This document shows, piece by piece, positions 26,983 to 36,751 of a stretch of 64,000 bases of DNA (position 1 is its first letter; every line of letters starts with the position of its first letter). The DNA is from an uncultured Bacteroides sp. (GTDB lineage: Bacteria > Bacteroidota > Bacteroidia > Bacteroidales > Bacteroidaceae): positions 25,284 to 89,283 of the forward strand of contig UQVZ01000012.1 in NCBI GenBank assembly GCA_900544675.1. The letters are read 5' to 3'. The notes beneath the pieces are model-generated. The model did not search any database and had not been told where the DNA came from. It worked only from the letters and a program-made list of their open reading frames with translations. Position numbers and translations under genes: made by a program.

Positions 26983-27638
26983 AACACATCGTCGACATCG
27001 ATACCTGGGAACGGAAAGACAATTATAACTTCTTCCGTGGCTTCGCCAACTCATGGATTGCCGTAACGAGCGAAGCCGACTGCACCGAAGCCTATGCACA
27101 GGCAAAAGCTAAAGGAGAATCGTTTTTCCTCTATTACCTGTATGCCATCACACGGGCGGTAAACGAAATCAAGGAACTGCGTTACCGGTGGGACAAGAAT
27201 GGACAAGTGGTCTTCCACGACACGGTAGATGTCATTACCCCTATCGCCGTGCCGAGACGTACCTTCTATACTGTACGTATCCCCTATCACGCTGACTTTG
27301 CCACGTTCTATCGCGAAGCCCGAAGCATCATTACTTCCATCCCTGCCGATGGTGACCCGTATAGCACCGACAAGCAGATAGTGGCACAAGGCGATTTCGA
27401 CGTGTTCCTGCTCAGCGCCACACCGAAGCTGTATTTCACCTCCATCACCTATACCCAGCAATCGGTAGGGCATCCGTTAGACTATCCGCTGATGAATGCC
27501 GGCAAAGCGATTCTACGGGCAGGAAGGCTCTATATGCCCATTGCTCTTACGGTGAGCCATGCCTTCGTAGACGGAGCGCACATCTCATTATTCTTCGAGA
27601 AAATAGAACAGACTTTGAAAGAACTGGAACATGGTTGA
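26979..27638 (+). CDS. Chloramphenicol acetyltransferase-like acyltransferase
   Basis: This 219-residue CAT-fold enzyme has the catalytic motif SHAFVDGAHIS, with His194 and the HxxxDG pattern. Family segments include WERKDNYNFFRGF, FFLYYLYAITRAVNEI and YPLMNAGKAI. The length is right for CatA-type trimers (about 210-220 residues). Many chromosomal homologues are not resistance genes, so drug acetylation should not be assumed. It overlaps panE by 4 bases, implying coupled expression, and ends at a bidirectional terminator. Confidence 0.85.
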   Translation: MKHIVDIDTWERKDNYNFFRGFANSWIAVTSEADCTEAYAQAKAKGESFFLYYLYAITRAVNEIKELRYRWDKNGQVVFHDTVDVITPIAVPRRTFYTVRIPYHADFATFYREARSIITSIPADGDPYSTDKQIVAQGDFDVFLLSATPKLYFTSITYTQQSVGHPLDYPLMNAGKAILRAGRLYMPIALTVSHAFVDGAHISLFFEKIEQTLKELEHG

Positions 27639-27662
27639 TGTTTTATTGACCCATACGCAATA

Positions 27663-27688
27663 AAAAAAGGGTTTCTCAACCCTTTTTT
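27663..27688. terminator. Bidirectional terminator
   Basis: AAAAAAGGGTT (27663-27673), loop TCTC, AACCCTTTTTT (27678-27688): a perfect 11-bp stem with A and T tracts on both sides. It separates the convergent acetyltransferase and esterase genes. Confidence 0.9.
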
Positions 27689-27697
27689 AAACAAAAC

Positions 27698-28558
27698 TTA
27701 CTTGGTATCCGAGGACATTTTCAATTGCAGCGATACATAAATCAATGCATCACGCAGGGCGGGACGCCAGTAATTCCAGTCATGTCCCCCACCCTTTACA
27801 CGAAACTCGTAAGGAATCCCCTGCCGACGGAAAGTCGAAATCAAGTCGATATTGGCATCGTAAGTGAAATCCTTGTCACCGCAATCGATAAACCAATGCA
27901 CTGTTTTCCATGCCTGCACCTGGGTATCGCTTCCTGCGCCTATGGTACGAATGGGATTGTAATCGTCGACCAACTGTTGCCTCCACGGAGCGGAAGGGTC
28001 ATCTTTCAGGAACTCCAGCGGCTGGCTGCGTAGGTAACTGCTCATGCCGTACACCACATTGAAACAGTCGGGATGAAGCACCCCATAGACGACCGACGCG
28101 CCACCGCCCATCGAATAACCCGCAACCGAACGATATGCCTTGCCCGGCTTTATCCGATAGGTCCGCTCGATATAAGGCATAAACTCCTGGAAAAAGAAAT
28201 CCTCGTAACGCCAATGCGGTGCATTGAACCAAATCATGTTGTCCTTATTGGCTTCGGGGCAAACCACAACCATCTCCTCCATCTGCCCACAGGCAATCAG
28301 GCTGTCCGCCAAATGAGAAAGCCCGCCATAGCGTTCCCAATCGGTATTCGAACAATTGCCTCCGTGCAGCAAATACAATACAGGATAAGCGCGTTCAGCC
28401 TCCATATCGTAACTCGGCGGCAAATAGACCGTATACTCACGCTCGGTAATACCCTGCAGCAGCTTACAAGGAGCTGTCCGATAAAATACCTTGCCACCCG
28501 CAAACAACTGCAGACAGCACAGGCAAAACAACACATAAAAAAGAATGTATCTTCTCAT
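27698..28558 (-). CDS. Carbohydrate esterase, CE1/esterase D-like
   Basis: This 286-residue secreted alpha/beta hydrolase has a signal peptide (MRRYILFYVLFCLCCLQLFA). It shows RAYPVLYLLHGG at the oxyanion loop, the nucleophile elbow GYSMGGGAS, and a late GGHDWNYWRPAL holding the catalytic His. This matches CE1-type feruloyl or acetyl-xylan esterases and their Bacteroidetes relatives. It is the last gene of the minus-strand glycosidase operon, 14 bases after a GH43 gene, which suggests removal of feruloyl or acetyl groups from the same polysaccharide. Confidence 0.8.
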   Translation of the reverse strand: MRRYILFYVLFCLCCLQLFAGGKVFYRTAPCKLLQGITEREYTVYLPPSYDMEAERAYPVLYLLHGGNCSNTDWERYGGLSHLADSLIACGQMEEMVVVCPEANKDNMIWFNAPHWRYEDFFFQEFMPYIERTYRIKPGKAYRSVAGYSMGGGASVVYGVLHPDCFNVVYGMSSYLRSQPLEFLKDDPSAPWRQQLVDDYNPIRTIGAGSDTQVQAWKTVHWFIDCGDKDFTYDANIDLISTFRRQGIPYEFRVKGGGHDWNYWRPALRDALIYVSLQLKMSSDTK

Positions 28559-28572
28559 AGTTTTTCATTTTA

Positions 28573-29937
28573 TCAAGATTCGGAATCAAATTTCCAATAA
28601 TCCAAGTTAAACAAAGCATGGGGCCGCTTGCCCTTGAATACCAAATACAGGTCATGAATGCCCTCCACACGTTTCACCGATGCCGTACATTCCTGCCAGT
28701 TCTCCCACTCACCCGTATAAGGAATATCAAGCGTGCCCACAATTTCTCCCTCAAGGCTGTCAAGACGAAGTTCTATCTGGCCTCCGAAATAACGGCTGGA
28801 GGCCACAGCACGGAAGCGTGATGTCCCTTGGGAACCAAAATCCACTTCCCTTACTTTGATATAATCGCCGTGATGAATATCCGTAACATATACGCCTCGC
28901 TCCTCATCGGTTGCAGTCGTAACTCCTTCCGACCAAGCCATGGTTTCGGCTTGTGTACGAACATAAGGATTCAGACTCCCGACCGCTTCCACAATGCCGG
29001 CATCCGTCATATGTATCTCAGGCAGTTCTCCATCTGCTCCATAATGGAACTCTTCCACACATACCGAGCGGCAATAGCTATGCCCTCCCGGCAAGGCATC
29101 ATTGTGATAAAAGAAATAAGAATGTCCCTTATAATCTACAATACCCGGATGATTCGTATTGCTTCCCCGTTCCAAAGGCATGACTATCCCTTTAGCTTTC
29201 CATCCTCCACCAATCGAATCGCTCATGGAATAGCAGATACATTCGGGGAAACCCGAAGCATACACCAGATAATAGTTATCCTTACGCTTATACAGCCAAG
29301 GAGCCTCGGTATAGCCACCAGATAAAGCCACACTGTCAAGACGGTCGATAACCTCTATTCCGCTACCCAGACTGACCATGTCTTCGTTTAACTTGGCACG
29401 ATAGCATGCTCCATTTCCCCAATACAACCAAGCCTGTCCGTCATCATCTATATACACAGTCGGGTCCAAATCGTCCCAGGAATGTTTGGCGTATGTAGTC
29501 ATATCGTTGGTGACAAGTCCGTGTCCCAATGCATCTTGAAAAGGTCCATAAGGAGTATTACCTACAGCCACACCGATAGAAGAGCCCGGATTCTTCCGAT
29601 TTTGAGAAGATATATACCAATAGAACTTCCCATTTCGCGGAATACATTGTGCAGCACTGGCATCTCCTGCCGACCAGGCAAAGGCACTGGTTTTAAGCGG
29701 TGCACCGCAATCAGTCCAGTTCACCATATCGGTCGTCGTATACAACCGGTATTCACGCATCAGGTATGAATCTTTAGGAGCGTCTTTCTCATCACACCCG
29801 ACATACAAGTATAAGGTATCTCCGTAAACCATTGGTGCCGGATCAGTCGTATAATGGGTTTGTATAATGGGGTTCTGTGCTTGAACCCCAAACGAACACA
29901 AGCCCAACATCAAAGATAATAAACCTTTCTTCATCAT
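28573..29937 (-). CDS. GH43 glycosidase with C-terminal CBM6 (copy 1)
   Basis: This 454-residue secreted enzyme starts at 29937 (MMKKGLLSLMLGLCSFGVQA); a start at 29952 would add MKTAI. The GH43 five-bladed domain has its three acidic residues in context: TTDPAPMVY (base), LDPTVYIDDDGQAWLYWG (pKa modulator) and YTEAPWLYKR (acid). The last ~130 residues form a CBM6-like sandwich beginning RTQAETMAWSEG and ending LNLDYWKF. The likely activity is alpha-L-arabinofuranosidase or beta-xylosidase. It is a paralogue of the genes at 32051 and 33446. Confidence 0.88.
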   Translation of the reverse strand: MMKKGLLSLMLGLCSFGVQAQNPIIQTHYTTDPAPMVYGDTLYLYVGCDEKDAPKDSYLMREYRLYTTTDMVNWTDCGAPLKTSAFAWSAGDASAAQCIPRNGKFYWYISSQNRKNPGSSIGVAVGNTPYGPFQDALGHGLVTNDMTTYAKHSWDDLDPTVYIDDDGQAWLYWGNGACYRAKLNEDMVSLGSGIEVIDRLDSVALSGGYTEAPWLYKRKDNYYLVYASGFPECICYSMSDSIGGGWKAKGIVMPLERGSNTNHPGIVDYKGHSYFFYHNDALPGGHSYCRSVCVEEFHYGADGELPEIHMTDAGIVEAVGSLNPYVRTQAETMAWSEGVTTATDEERGVYVTDIHHGDYIKVREVDFGSQGTSRFRAVASSRYFGGQIELRLDSLEGEIVGTLDIPYTGEWENWQECTASVKRVEGIHDLYLVFKGKRPHALFNLDYWKFDSES

Positions 29938-29959
29938 GATTGCCGTTTTCATTCAACTA

Positions 29960-32038
29960 TTATTCGACCACTGTCCAAGCAAAGACCGTTCCGTCTTTAC
30001 GGTCGGGACGTGTACCTTGCCAATCTGCCGCATAAGGTTCGCCTGTCAACGGGTCTAATCCAACAAAACGCCCCGTCTGCAAAGAGAGCAACATGCAATG
30101 TCCCCACAACATATCCTGCCATAAGAAAAGACTGGCTTCCGTCTCTTTTTTCATGAGACGCACATCACCCGAAAGCCCCAGTCCTGTCACGGTTAAAAAG
30201 CCAGAGCCATCTGCAGCCTCAAGCACAACCCGTCCCTTTCCTCGGTCGTGTACACGGAATTGGCAAGAAGTGCTTCCAAAAGCCTCATTACCCGGTGCAA
30301 CATGATGCAACATGCCATGCGGATTCGCCCATGCACGTTCGCCGTTAGCCAGATTGGTCAAGGTTACCACTTTACCAACAGGCAAGTTCTTCGAACGGTC
30401 GGCAAAAGGTTCCTCTACCTTGAAATTATCAAAGTAAGCATATCCGCCTTCCCTGCCTTCCATATTGTAGGCAAACAAAGCATAACGTACTCCCTGGAAG
30501 GTATGCATCTGATAACCCAACCGCAACTCATTGCCTACGGTCTGAAAGTTTTTCCCATCGGTACTGTAACTCATCGAAGCCAAGTCTTTATCATAATCAC
30601 CATGGGCACGCAGCCATACTTTGGGTGTATCCAACGGCTTATCGGTACGGACATTTTTCACCATATCGTAGAAACGGAGCACAAGCCCTTCTGCCGTGCG
30701 TGCTATGCCTATCCAATAGTAAGGCGTGTTCAGCAAGGCAAGACCTGCCACATCGCCTTTCTTCAAGGAATGAGCATCCAACTCAACCGTCACGACTGAT
30801 TCGGGACCTACCGCACGCTGCGTCAACGTATTTTTAGCAAACATAAAACTTTTGGCAGCAAGCGGACGTAACCGCAATTTACCATCGGTTAATTTCCATT
30901 TGCCTGCTACAGGAATATGATTCCATTGCCAAACAGGCTTCAAGCTGCCCGACGAGAAGTCATCGCTACGCTCATAAGGAGCATGAGGCTCTACCTCCAC
31001 TCCCGTATCAGGCTTAAACCAGGTGCGTGGCGAACGTCCAAGATTTCCTTCAATCCCAAAGTAGGGCCAACCGTCTTTCCATGTCACAGGAGACAGATAA
31101 GTCAGACGACCCACTGATTTCATATCCATCATCGAGAAGCCCCACCATTCTCCATTCGGCAAATCTACAATGCCTCCTTGATGTAAAGGTACAGCACTGA
31201 AATAGTTTTCCGAAGGAGGCTGGAAAGTAAACTTGTCCCCTTCATCTGGAATATCAGACCAAAAGCCATATCCTTGTGTCCACCAGCCCTGCTGATTGCC
31301 CATTGTCTCACGGTTGCTGATAACAACAGTCTCGTAAGGTCCCTCCAGACGGTCGGCACGGGCACACTGCATACGCCCTACCGGAGCATAGTCGGCACTG
31401 ATAATGTAATATTTCCCGTTAATCTTATAGAAATGATGCCCTTCACCCATTGCACTGCCTTTAGGGATGATAATCCGGTCACTTCCTTCTACATAACCAC
31501 TGAAATCAGGTTTAATTTCGATGAGATGCACTTCGTCGTACCCATGCACGGCATAAATCTTATCTCCATCAAACAGCACACCCAAGTCGTAAATGCGCCC
31601 ACCCATATTCTTGTGTGTCCATGGTCCTTCAGGACGGTCGGCAGAAAACACCTGCAATCCATAATCGTTCACATTGACAAAAACATAGAACTTGCCTTCA
31701 TGATAACGGATAGCAGGTGCCCAAATGCCATTGCCATATACTCCTTTTGCTCCTTCAAGATGAAAATCCGGACCTAAATCCAGCTCTTCGAAAATATAGG
31801 TTACAAAATCCCAATTGACCAAGTCCTTCGAATGAAGCAAAGGTAAGCCCGGCATGGCATGCATCGAACTGGCTACCATATAAAAATCTGTTCCAACACG
31901 AATCAGGTCGGGGTCGGTAAACTCATCATAAAACAACGGATTGGTGAAAGTCCCATTGCCGTTATCTGCCGCCCACGACTGGGCTTGCACACCGCAAAAC
32001 CCGCAAAGTCCTAATAAGAAAAATAAAATATGCCTCAT
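29960..32038 (-). CDS. GH43 glycosidase with beta-sandwich and trefoil-like C-terminus
   Basis: This 692-residue secreted enzyme starts MRHILFFLLGLCGFCGVQAQ. The GH43 domain carries DEFTDPDLIRVGTDFYMVAS, YDLGVLFDGDKIYAVHG and MGEGHHFYKINGKYYI for the three acidic residues, and resembles subfamily 12-like beta-xylosidases. About residues 360-545 form a concanavalin-like sandwich (DDFSSGSLKPVWQWNHIP ... YAYFDNFKVEEP). A further ~130 residues look trefoil-like, with repeated hydrophobic motifs. That last domain is an addition compared with the paralogue at 39149. It sits in the operon between two GH43-CBM6 genes. Confidence 0.82.
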   Translation of the reverse strand: MRHILFFLLGLCGFCGVQAQSWAADNGNGTFTNPLFYDEFTDPDLIRVGTDFYMVASSMHAMPGLPLLHSKDLVNWDFVTYIFEELDLGPDFHLEGAKGVYGNGIWAPAIRYHEGKFYVFVNVNDYGLQVFSADRPEGPWTHKNMGGRIYDLGVLFDGDKIYAVHGYDEVHLIEIKPDFSGYVEGSDRIIIPKGSAMGEGHHFYKINGKYYIISADYAPVGRMQCARADRLEGPYETVVISNRETMGNQQGWWTQGYGFWSDIPDEGDKFTFQPPSENYFSAVPLHQGGIVDLPNGEWWGFSMMDMKSVGRLTYLSPVTWKDGWPYFGIEGNLGRSPRTWFKPDTGVEVEPHAPYERSDDFSSGSLKPVWQWNHIPVAGKWKLTDGKLRLRPLAAKSFMFAKNTLTQRAVGPESVVTVELDAHSLKKGDVAGLALLNTPYYWIGIARTAEGLVLRFYDMVKNVRTDKPLDTPKVWLRAHGDYDKDLASMSYSTDGKNFQTVGNELRLGYQMHTFQGVRYALFAYNMEGREGGYAYFDNFKVEEPFADRSKNLPVGKVVTLTNLANGERAWANPHGMLHHVAPGNEAFGSTSCQFRVHDRGKGRVVLEAADGSGFLTVTGLGLSGDVRLMKKETEASLFLWQDMLWGHCMLLSLQTGRFVGLDPLTGEPYAADWQGTRPDRKDGTVFAWTVVE

Positions 32039-32050
32039 CGCGCACCTCCT

Positions 32051-33415
32051 TTATTTTGCCTGATGGAACATCCAGTAGTCGAAATACATCACTCTGCCTG
32101 GCTTATCGCCTTTACAGATAAAATAGAGGTCGTGTACACCGCTTATTGCTGCCACTTGAGAGGTCACCAATGCCCAACGGTCGTCCCAGCCGGTCATCGG
32201 CACCTGCAATGTCGCCAGCAACTTGCCTTGCAAACTATCGGCACGCACTTCCAAGGTTACGCCTCCGTTATGGGTCGTTCCGACACGGGCAGTCACAGCC
32301 GATGCTCCCTTGTCGCGGAAATCCACTCCTTTCACTTTGATGTATGCTCCGTTGCGCATGGCATTGACAAATACACCGACTTCCTGATTGTGCGCCGACT
32401 TCATGCCTTCCGAAAAAGCCATGGTCTCGGCTTCAGTCTTCCGGTAAGGATTCAGCGGCATCAGACCTTCACGGATACCTTCGGTCATCTTCATGGGCTG
32501 AATGGTGCCATCGGCATTGAATGTCACCTGCTCTACACAGACCGACCGTGTAAAGCCCGAACCTCCGGGCAGGGCACCGTTGTGATAAAACAGGTATGTA
32601 TGACCTTTATAGTCCACAATCCCCGGATGGTTGGTAAAACTCCTTCCTTCGGTAGGCATCAACGTACCGGCATATTTCCACGGACCTAACGGGCTTTTAC
32701 CCATCGAATAGCCCAAATGCTCCGAAATGGGTCCTCCTGCCCATAGCAGGTAATACCAGTCGTTATGCCTGTAAAGCCAGGGACCTTCCTCGTAAAGCGT
32801 AGGACGTTCAGCCACATTCCCTTCACGCTTGCCGAAAGCCTCTTCGGTCATCGGCACCTTCACGATGTCACCCTCATAAGAAATCATATCCTCATTCAAC
32901 TTCACATAATAGCAAAACGGATTTCCCCAATACAGGTAGGCTTGCCCGTCATCGTCTATCAGGACGGTAGGGTCGATGTCTCCCTTGCCGCTGCTGACCA
33001 AAGGCTTGCCCAACGGGTCGTGGAAAGGGCCGTAAGGACTGTCTGCCACCGCTACACCGATAGCTCCTCCTCCCTTCTTCATCGTTACGGGTACATAAGC
33101 ATAGAACTTTCCTTCCCGCTCTACGCACTGCATGGCCCAGGCATCGCCCCGCGCCCAGTCGAAAGTCTTATATGATAAAGGCATGGGATGTTCGGTCCAG
33201 TTAACCATATCTTCGGTGGAATACAGTTTCCAGTCGTTCATGGTGAACCATGTAGAAGCGTCTTCATCATGGCTGGTGTACAGATACAGTTTGCCGTTAT
33301 ACACCATCGGCGCAGGGTCGGCGGTATAAGCGGTCTGTATAATCGGATTTTGTGCCGCGGCAGAAAGGGCGAACATGCCCAGTGCCGCCATCGATAAATA
33401 TTTCATGTTTTTCAT
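32051..33415 (-). CDS. GH43 glycosidase with C-terminal CBM6 (copy 2)
   Basis: This 454-residue secreted enzyme starts MKNMKYLSMAALGMFALSAA, cut near AAAQ. Acidic triad contexts are TADPAPMVY, DIDPTVLIDDDGQAYLYWG and YEEGPWLYRHNDWYYL. It has the family's NHPGIVDYKGHTYLFYHN segment. The C-terminal CBM6 begins RKTEAETMAFSEG and ends VMYFDYWMFHQ. It is close in design to copy 1, including the GALPGGSGFTRSVCVEQ segment, so these two appear more closely related to each other than to copy 3. Gaps of 12 and 30 bases on either side fit a single operon. Confidence 0.88.
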   Translation of the reverse strand: MKNMKYLSMAALGMFALSAAAQNPIIQTAYTADPAPMVYNGKLYLYTSHDEDASTWFTMNDWKLYSTEDMVNWTEHPMPLSYKTFDWARGDAWAMQCVEREGKFYAYVPVTMKKGGGAIGVAVADSPYGPFHDPLGKPLVSSGKGDIDPTVLIDDDGQAYLYWGNPFCYYVKLNEDMISYEGDIVKVPMTEEAFGKREGNVAERPTLYEEGPWLYRHNDWYYLLWAGGPISEHLGYSMGKSPLGPWKYAGTLMPTEGRSFTNHPGIVDYKGHTYLFYHNGALPGGSGFTRSVCVEQVTFNADGTIQPMKMTEGIREGLMPLNPYRKTEAETMAFSEGMKSAHNQEVGVFVNAMRNGAYIKVKGVDFRDKGASAVTARVGTTHNGGVTLEVRADSLQGKLLATLQVPMTGWDDRWALVTSQVAAISGVHDLYFICKGDKPGRVMYFDYWMFHQAK

Positions 33416-33445
33416 TGCTGATTACAACCATTAAAAAAAGCCGTC

Positions 33446-34774
33446 TTATTCAAACGTCCAATAGTCCCAGTTCATCAGGTCTTTCTTCCCGTCTCCCTTA
33501 AAACGGAACACCAGGTCGTGCACGCCTGTCGCCCCTTCTATCGGGCAAGCGAACTCTTTATAACTATCCATTCCTCCCGTAGCATCCACGTTCAATGTGC
33601 CTACCGGCTTTCCTTCGGCATTGTCGAGATGCACTTCGATGGCACAATTCCCCGCTTGCGAAGCGACCGATGCCGTAAACCGCTTGGCTCCTTTTCCGAA
33701 GTCCACGCCTTTCACTACCAGCGTATCGGCATCATCAATCCGAGTGACATAAATGCCTCCTTCCGCACGCCGGGCTGTCTTCAGTCCGTAACCCCAAGCC
33801 ATGGTTTCAGCCTCCACTCTACGGAAAGGATTGAAGTTCTCTATCTGCACCAGTTTGGTATCCTTGAAATAAGGTACTTCCTGTATGGTTCCGTCAGCGT
33901 TGTAATGCATTTCAGCTACCGACACCGAACGGCGTTCGTGATGCTCGGGAGTTTCTATGCGCAACAGGTCGTAATTCAGTCCGAAGACATACGATTTTCC
34001 TTTATAGTCGATAATACCCGGATGATTTCCTCTCGAACGATCTGTAGGACGCATAATGTATCCTTGAGTCTTCCAGGGGCCGACAGGAGTATCGCTCATG
34101 GCATACCCGATACCTTCGGGACAACAAGTGGAAGCGAACGCCAGGTAATACTTGCCATTACGCTTATAGAACCAAGGCCCTTCCTGATAATGTTCCGGAT
34201 TCTCCGCCAACTTCATCACTTCACCCGAATAAGAAATCATATCTTCGTTCAGCTTGACATAATATACGTTCGGATTGCCCCAGTACATATACGCCTGACC
34301 GTCGTCATCAATAAACACGCTCGGGTCGATGTCTTCCCAATGCTCTTTCTGCCATACCAGCGGTTTACCCAAAGGGTCCTTGAAAGGTCCGTAAGGGGAA
34401 TCAGCCACCAGCACACCGATACCGTTTCCGTGGAGCGGACAATACATGTAGAACTTGCCGTTCCGTGCTATCACATGTTCCGCCCATGCTCCGTTATCGC
34501 GTTTTCTCCACGTAAAGTCTTTAAGCGACGCCACCACTCCATGGTCGGTCCAGTTCACCATATCGGTAGAAGTATACAACAGCCAGTCGAGCATCTTAAA
34601 CCCGTCGGCATCGTCTTCATCGTGCGTGGTATACAGATAAACAGTATCATTGTACACCATCGGTGCCGGGTCGGCAGTGTACTTGGTCTGGATAATCGGG
34701 TCTTGGGCATTGGCTCCCAAGGCACACAAGCCCAACATCGCAAACGCGAATGTCTTTGAATGTTTTTTCATCAT
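33446..34774 (-). CDS. GH43 glycosidase with C-terminal CBM6 (copy 3)
   Basis: This 442-residue secreted enzyme starts MMKKHSKTFAFAMLGLCALG, cut near ANAQ. Triad contexts are TADPAPMVY, DIDPSVFIDDDGQAYMYWG and YQEGPWFYKRNGKYYL. It has a Cys pair in FASTCCPEGIGYAMSD that copy 2 lacks. The CBM6 begins RRVEAETMAWGYG and ends LMNWDYWTFE. The likely activity is on arabinosyl or xylosyl side chains. It lies 19 bases after the GH97 gene. Confidence 0.88.
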   Translation of the reverse strand: MMKKHSKTFAFAMLGLCALGANAQDPIIQTKYTADPAPMVYNDTVYLYTTHDEDDADGFKMLDWLLYTSTDMVNWTDHGVVASLKDFTWRKRDNGAWAEHVIARNGKFYMYCPLHGNGIGVLVADSPYGPFKDPLGKPLVWQKEHWEDIDPSVFIDDDGQAYMYWGNPNVYYVKLNEDMISYSGEVMKLAENPEHYQEGPWFYKRNGKYYLAFASTCCPEGIGYAMSDTPVGPWKTQGYIMRPTDRSRGNHPGIIDYKGKSYVFGLNYDLLRIETPEHHERRSVSVAEMHYNADGTIQEVPYFKDTKLVQIENFNPFRRVEAETMAWGYGLKTARRAEGGIYVTRIDDADTLVVKGVDFGKGAKRFTASVASQAGNCAIEVHLDNAEGKPVGTLNVDATGGMDSYKEFACPIEGATGVHDLVFRFKGDGKKDLMNWDYWTFE

Positions 34775-34793
34775 ATTATCTTCGATTTAATAG

Positions 34794-36737
34794 TTATTTC
34801 ACAATCAATATACCTCCGTTGCACGGAATCTCCAGTTCGATTTCACCTTTCTTGTTCAACTTCTGTGTTTTCACACTTCCCTGCAATTGCTCATCGTCCG
34901 CATAAAGCGTCACTTCATCCTTCGGGGCAAACATCGGAAGAACTACCTTTGTCTTCAACGTTTCTTTGCCTGCATTCACGCCTGCCACATACCAGGTATC
35001 TCCATGACGGCGTGCCAGAATCACATACTTGCCCGGATAACCGTCGATGAAACGGACTTCGTCCCACAACGTGGGCACCTGCTTCATGAAATCAATCGCC
35101 CATGACGGAGCATCGGTCAGGTTATTGGGAGCCAAGGCAAAGTGTTGTACCGGACTCTGGAAAAGCACGGCCGTAGCCAAGGCAAACACATCGGAAGTAA
35201 CGCGGCGGCTTCCACGCGGCTCATTCTTGTCGTTATAATATTGGTTAAGGGCACTGCCGCCAAAGTCCATGCTGCCTACCGTATTGCGGATAAAGGGATG
35301 CATACAGGCGTTGAACGCTTCCGTATCGCAACTGCCTTGCGAGAAATGCAGGTTCTCGCTTGCCAGCACAGCTTCGCTGGAAGCATAATTAGGATACATC
35401 CGTTCCCAGCCTCGCGGAAGGGTACAACCGTGGAAGATGACCAGAATTCCATAATCGTTAGCATCCGCCAGGATATCTTCGTAAAGTTGAAGAGTCTCTT
35501 GCTTGTCACCGCCAAAGAAATCCACTTTGATACCCCGAATGCCTGTACGTTTCATCCAAGCCATTTCTTTTCGGCGGGCAATGGCATTGTTCATGATACC
35601 GCGTGGCGACTGAGGCGCATCGTTCCAATAGCCGTTAGAGTTATACCAAAGGTAAAGAGACACTCCTTTTTCAGCACCGTAGGCTGCCAGACGTTCAATG
35701 CCTTCACGCCCGATTTGCTTGTCCCAAAGAGCGTCAATCAACAACGACTGATAACCCAAGGCAGCCGCAAAATCGATGTATTGCTTCTGCGTATCATAAT
35801 TGGTACTTCCGTCCATACCGATAATCCAGCTCCAGGTACCTTTACTATATAAATAAGGTTGAGACGCTTCGTATTTAGGCTTTACCAAATCAAAAGGTAC
35901 GGTGGTTTCCACAATGGGAGCCAATGTGGTACCCAAGGTAATGGTGCGCCAAGGTGTTTCGCCCGGCAAGGCAAGTCCCGGTGTGGTGCTGCCCAGTCCG
36001 TTCTGTTCACCCGGCTGGGGAAAACCGATGGCATAGTGTCCGCCTTCGATATTCAGCAAACGGCAACCGCAATACCCGCCATCGGTACCTGTTTCCGAAA
36101 TCAACGTCCATCCTTGCTCGCCGTTACGGAACAGGCAGGGGAATGTATAACCTTCGCCCCATCCATTCTTGCCCATGGTGTCATCGGCGGTATAAGGAGT
36201 CTCATAACTGGGAGAAGTACGGGCAAATCCGCCCATGGGCTTCGACTGCGGACAAAGGAACGTAGTTGTCCCGTCGGGCATTACAAATCCGGTAGCTTCA
36301 CGAAGCACCACACAACAACGGGTTTCTCCTTGCTCATACAACTTGTAACGGAAAGCCACATCACGGTTGCTCACCCTGAACTCTACCTCATAGATGTTTT
36401 TGCCGTCCTTAGCAAAAGTGAACGACTGAGTGTTAGCCTGATAATCCACTTCCTTCTGCTTGATGTTAGGCAAAGTATAATGTTCGGACAATGTTTCTAC
36501 ATCGGTGGCGGATGCCAGTGTCATGCCTTGTGTAAAGTCACCCAAATTCGTTTCCATACCCAACGGCGAAGGAAGCACAAACGGGATTTGGTCATAAGCC
36601 ACCCCGTAAGAAGGTTTTCCCCCTTCGTCAGATACTGTTACCTGTATATGTCCGTCAGGACTGGTAAATTTCCAGTCGGTTGCATAAATGGACAAGCATC
36701 CCCATAATGCAACGGTTAAAAGCAATTGTTTCTTCAT
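34794..36737 (-). CDS. GH97 glycosidase, retaining type
   Basis: This 647-residue secreted enzyme starts MKKQLLLTVALWGCLSIYAT. The N-terminal sandwich starts WKFTSPDGHIQVTVSDEGGK. The central barrel carries RGIKVDFFGGDKQ, in which D406 matches the nucleophile Asp of retaining GH97 enzymes (alpha-galactosidase or beta-L-arabinopyranosidase type), unlike inverting SusB. A small C-terminal sandwich ends EIELEIPCNGGILIVK. With GH127 and GH43 neighbours, a role on galactose or arabinopyranose decorations is likely. The exact sugar cannot be told by eye. Confidence 0.85.
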   Translation of the reverse strand: MKKQLLLTVALWGCLSIYATDWKFTSPDGHIQVTVSDEGGKPSYGVAYDQIPFVLPSPLGMETNLGDFTQGMTLASATDVETLSEHYTLPNIKQKEVDYQANTQSFTFAKDGKNIYEVEFRVSNRDVAFRYKLYEQGETRCCVVLREATGFVMPDGTTTFLCPQSKPMGGFARTSPSYETPYTADDTMGKNGWGEGYTFPCLFRNGEQGWTLISETGTDGGYCGCRLLNIEGGHYAIGFPQPGEQNGLGSTTPGLALPGETPWRTITLGTTLAPIVETTVPFDLVKPKYEASQPYLYSKGTWSWIIGMDGSTNYDTQKQYIDFAAALGYQSLLIDALWDKQIGREGIERLAAYGAEKGVSLYLWYNSNGYWNDAPQSPRGIMNNAIARRKEMAWMKRTGIRGIKVDFFGGDKQETLQLYEDILADANDYGILVIFHGCTLPRGWERMYPNYASSEAVLASENLHFSQGSCDTEAFNACMHPFIRNTVGSMDFGGSALNQYYNDKNEPRGSRRVTSDVFALATAVLFQSPVQHFALAPNNLTDAPSWAIDFMKQVPTLWDEVRFIDGYPGKYVILARRHGDTWYVAGVNAGKETLKTKVVLPMFAPKDEVTLYADDEQLQGSVKTQKLNKKGEIELEIPCNGGILIVK

Positions 36738-36751
36738 GCGATATAATTAGA

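Noticed and set aside
33518..34759. A 413-codon plus-strand frame opposite GH43 copy 3
   Set aside because: Antisense shadow; His- and Ser-rich translation with no domain, while the minus strand has a full GH43 triad and CBM6.
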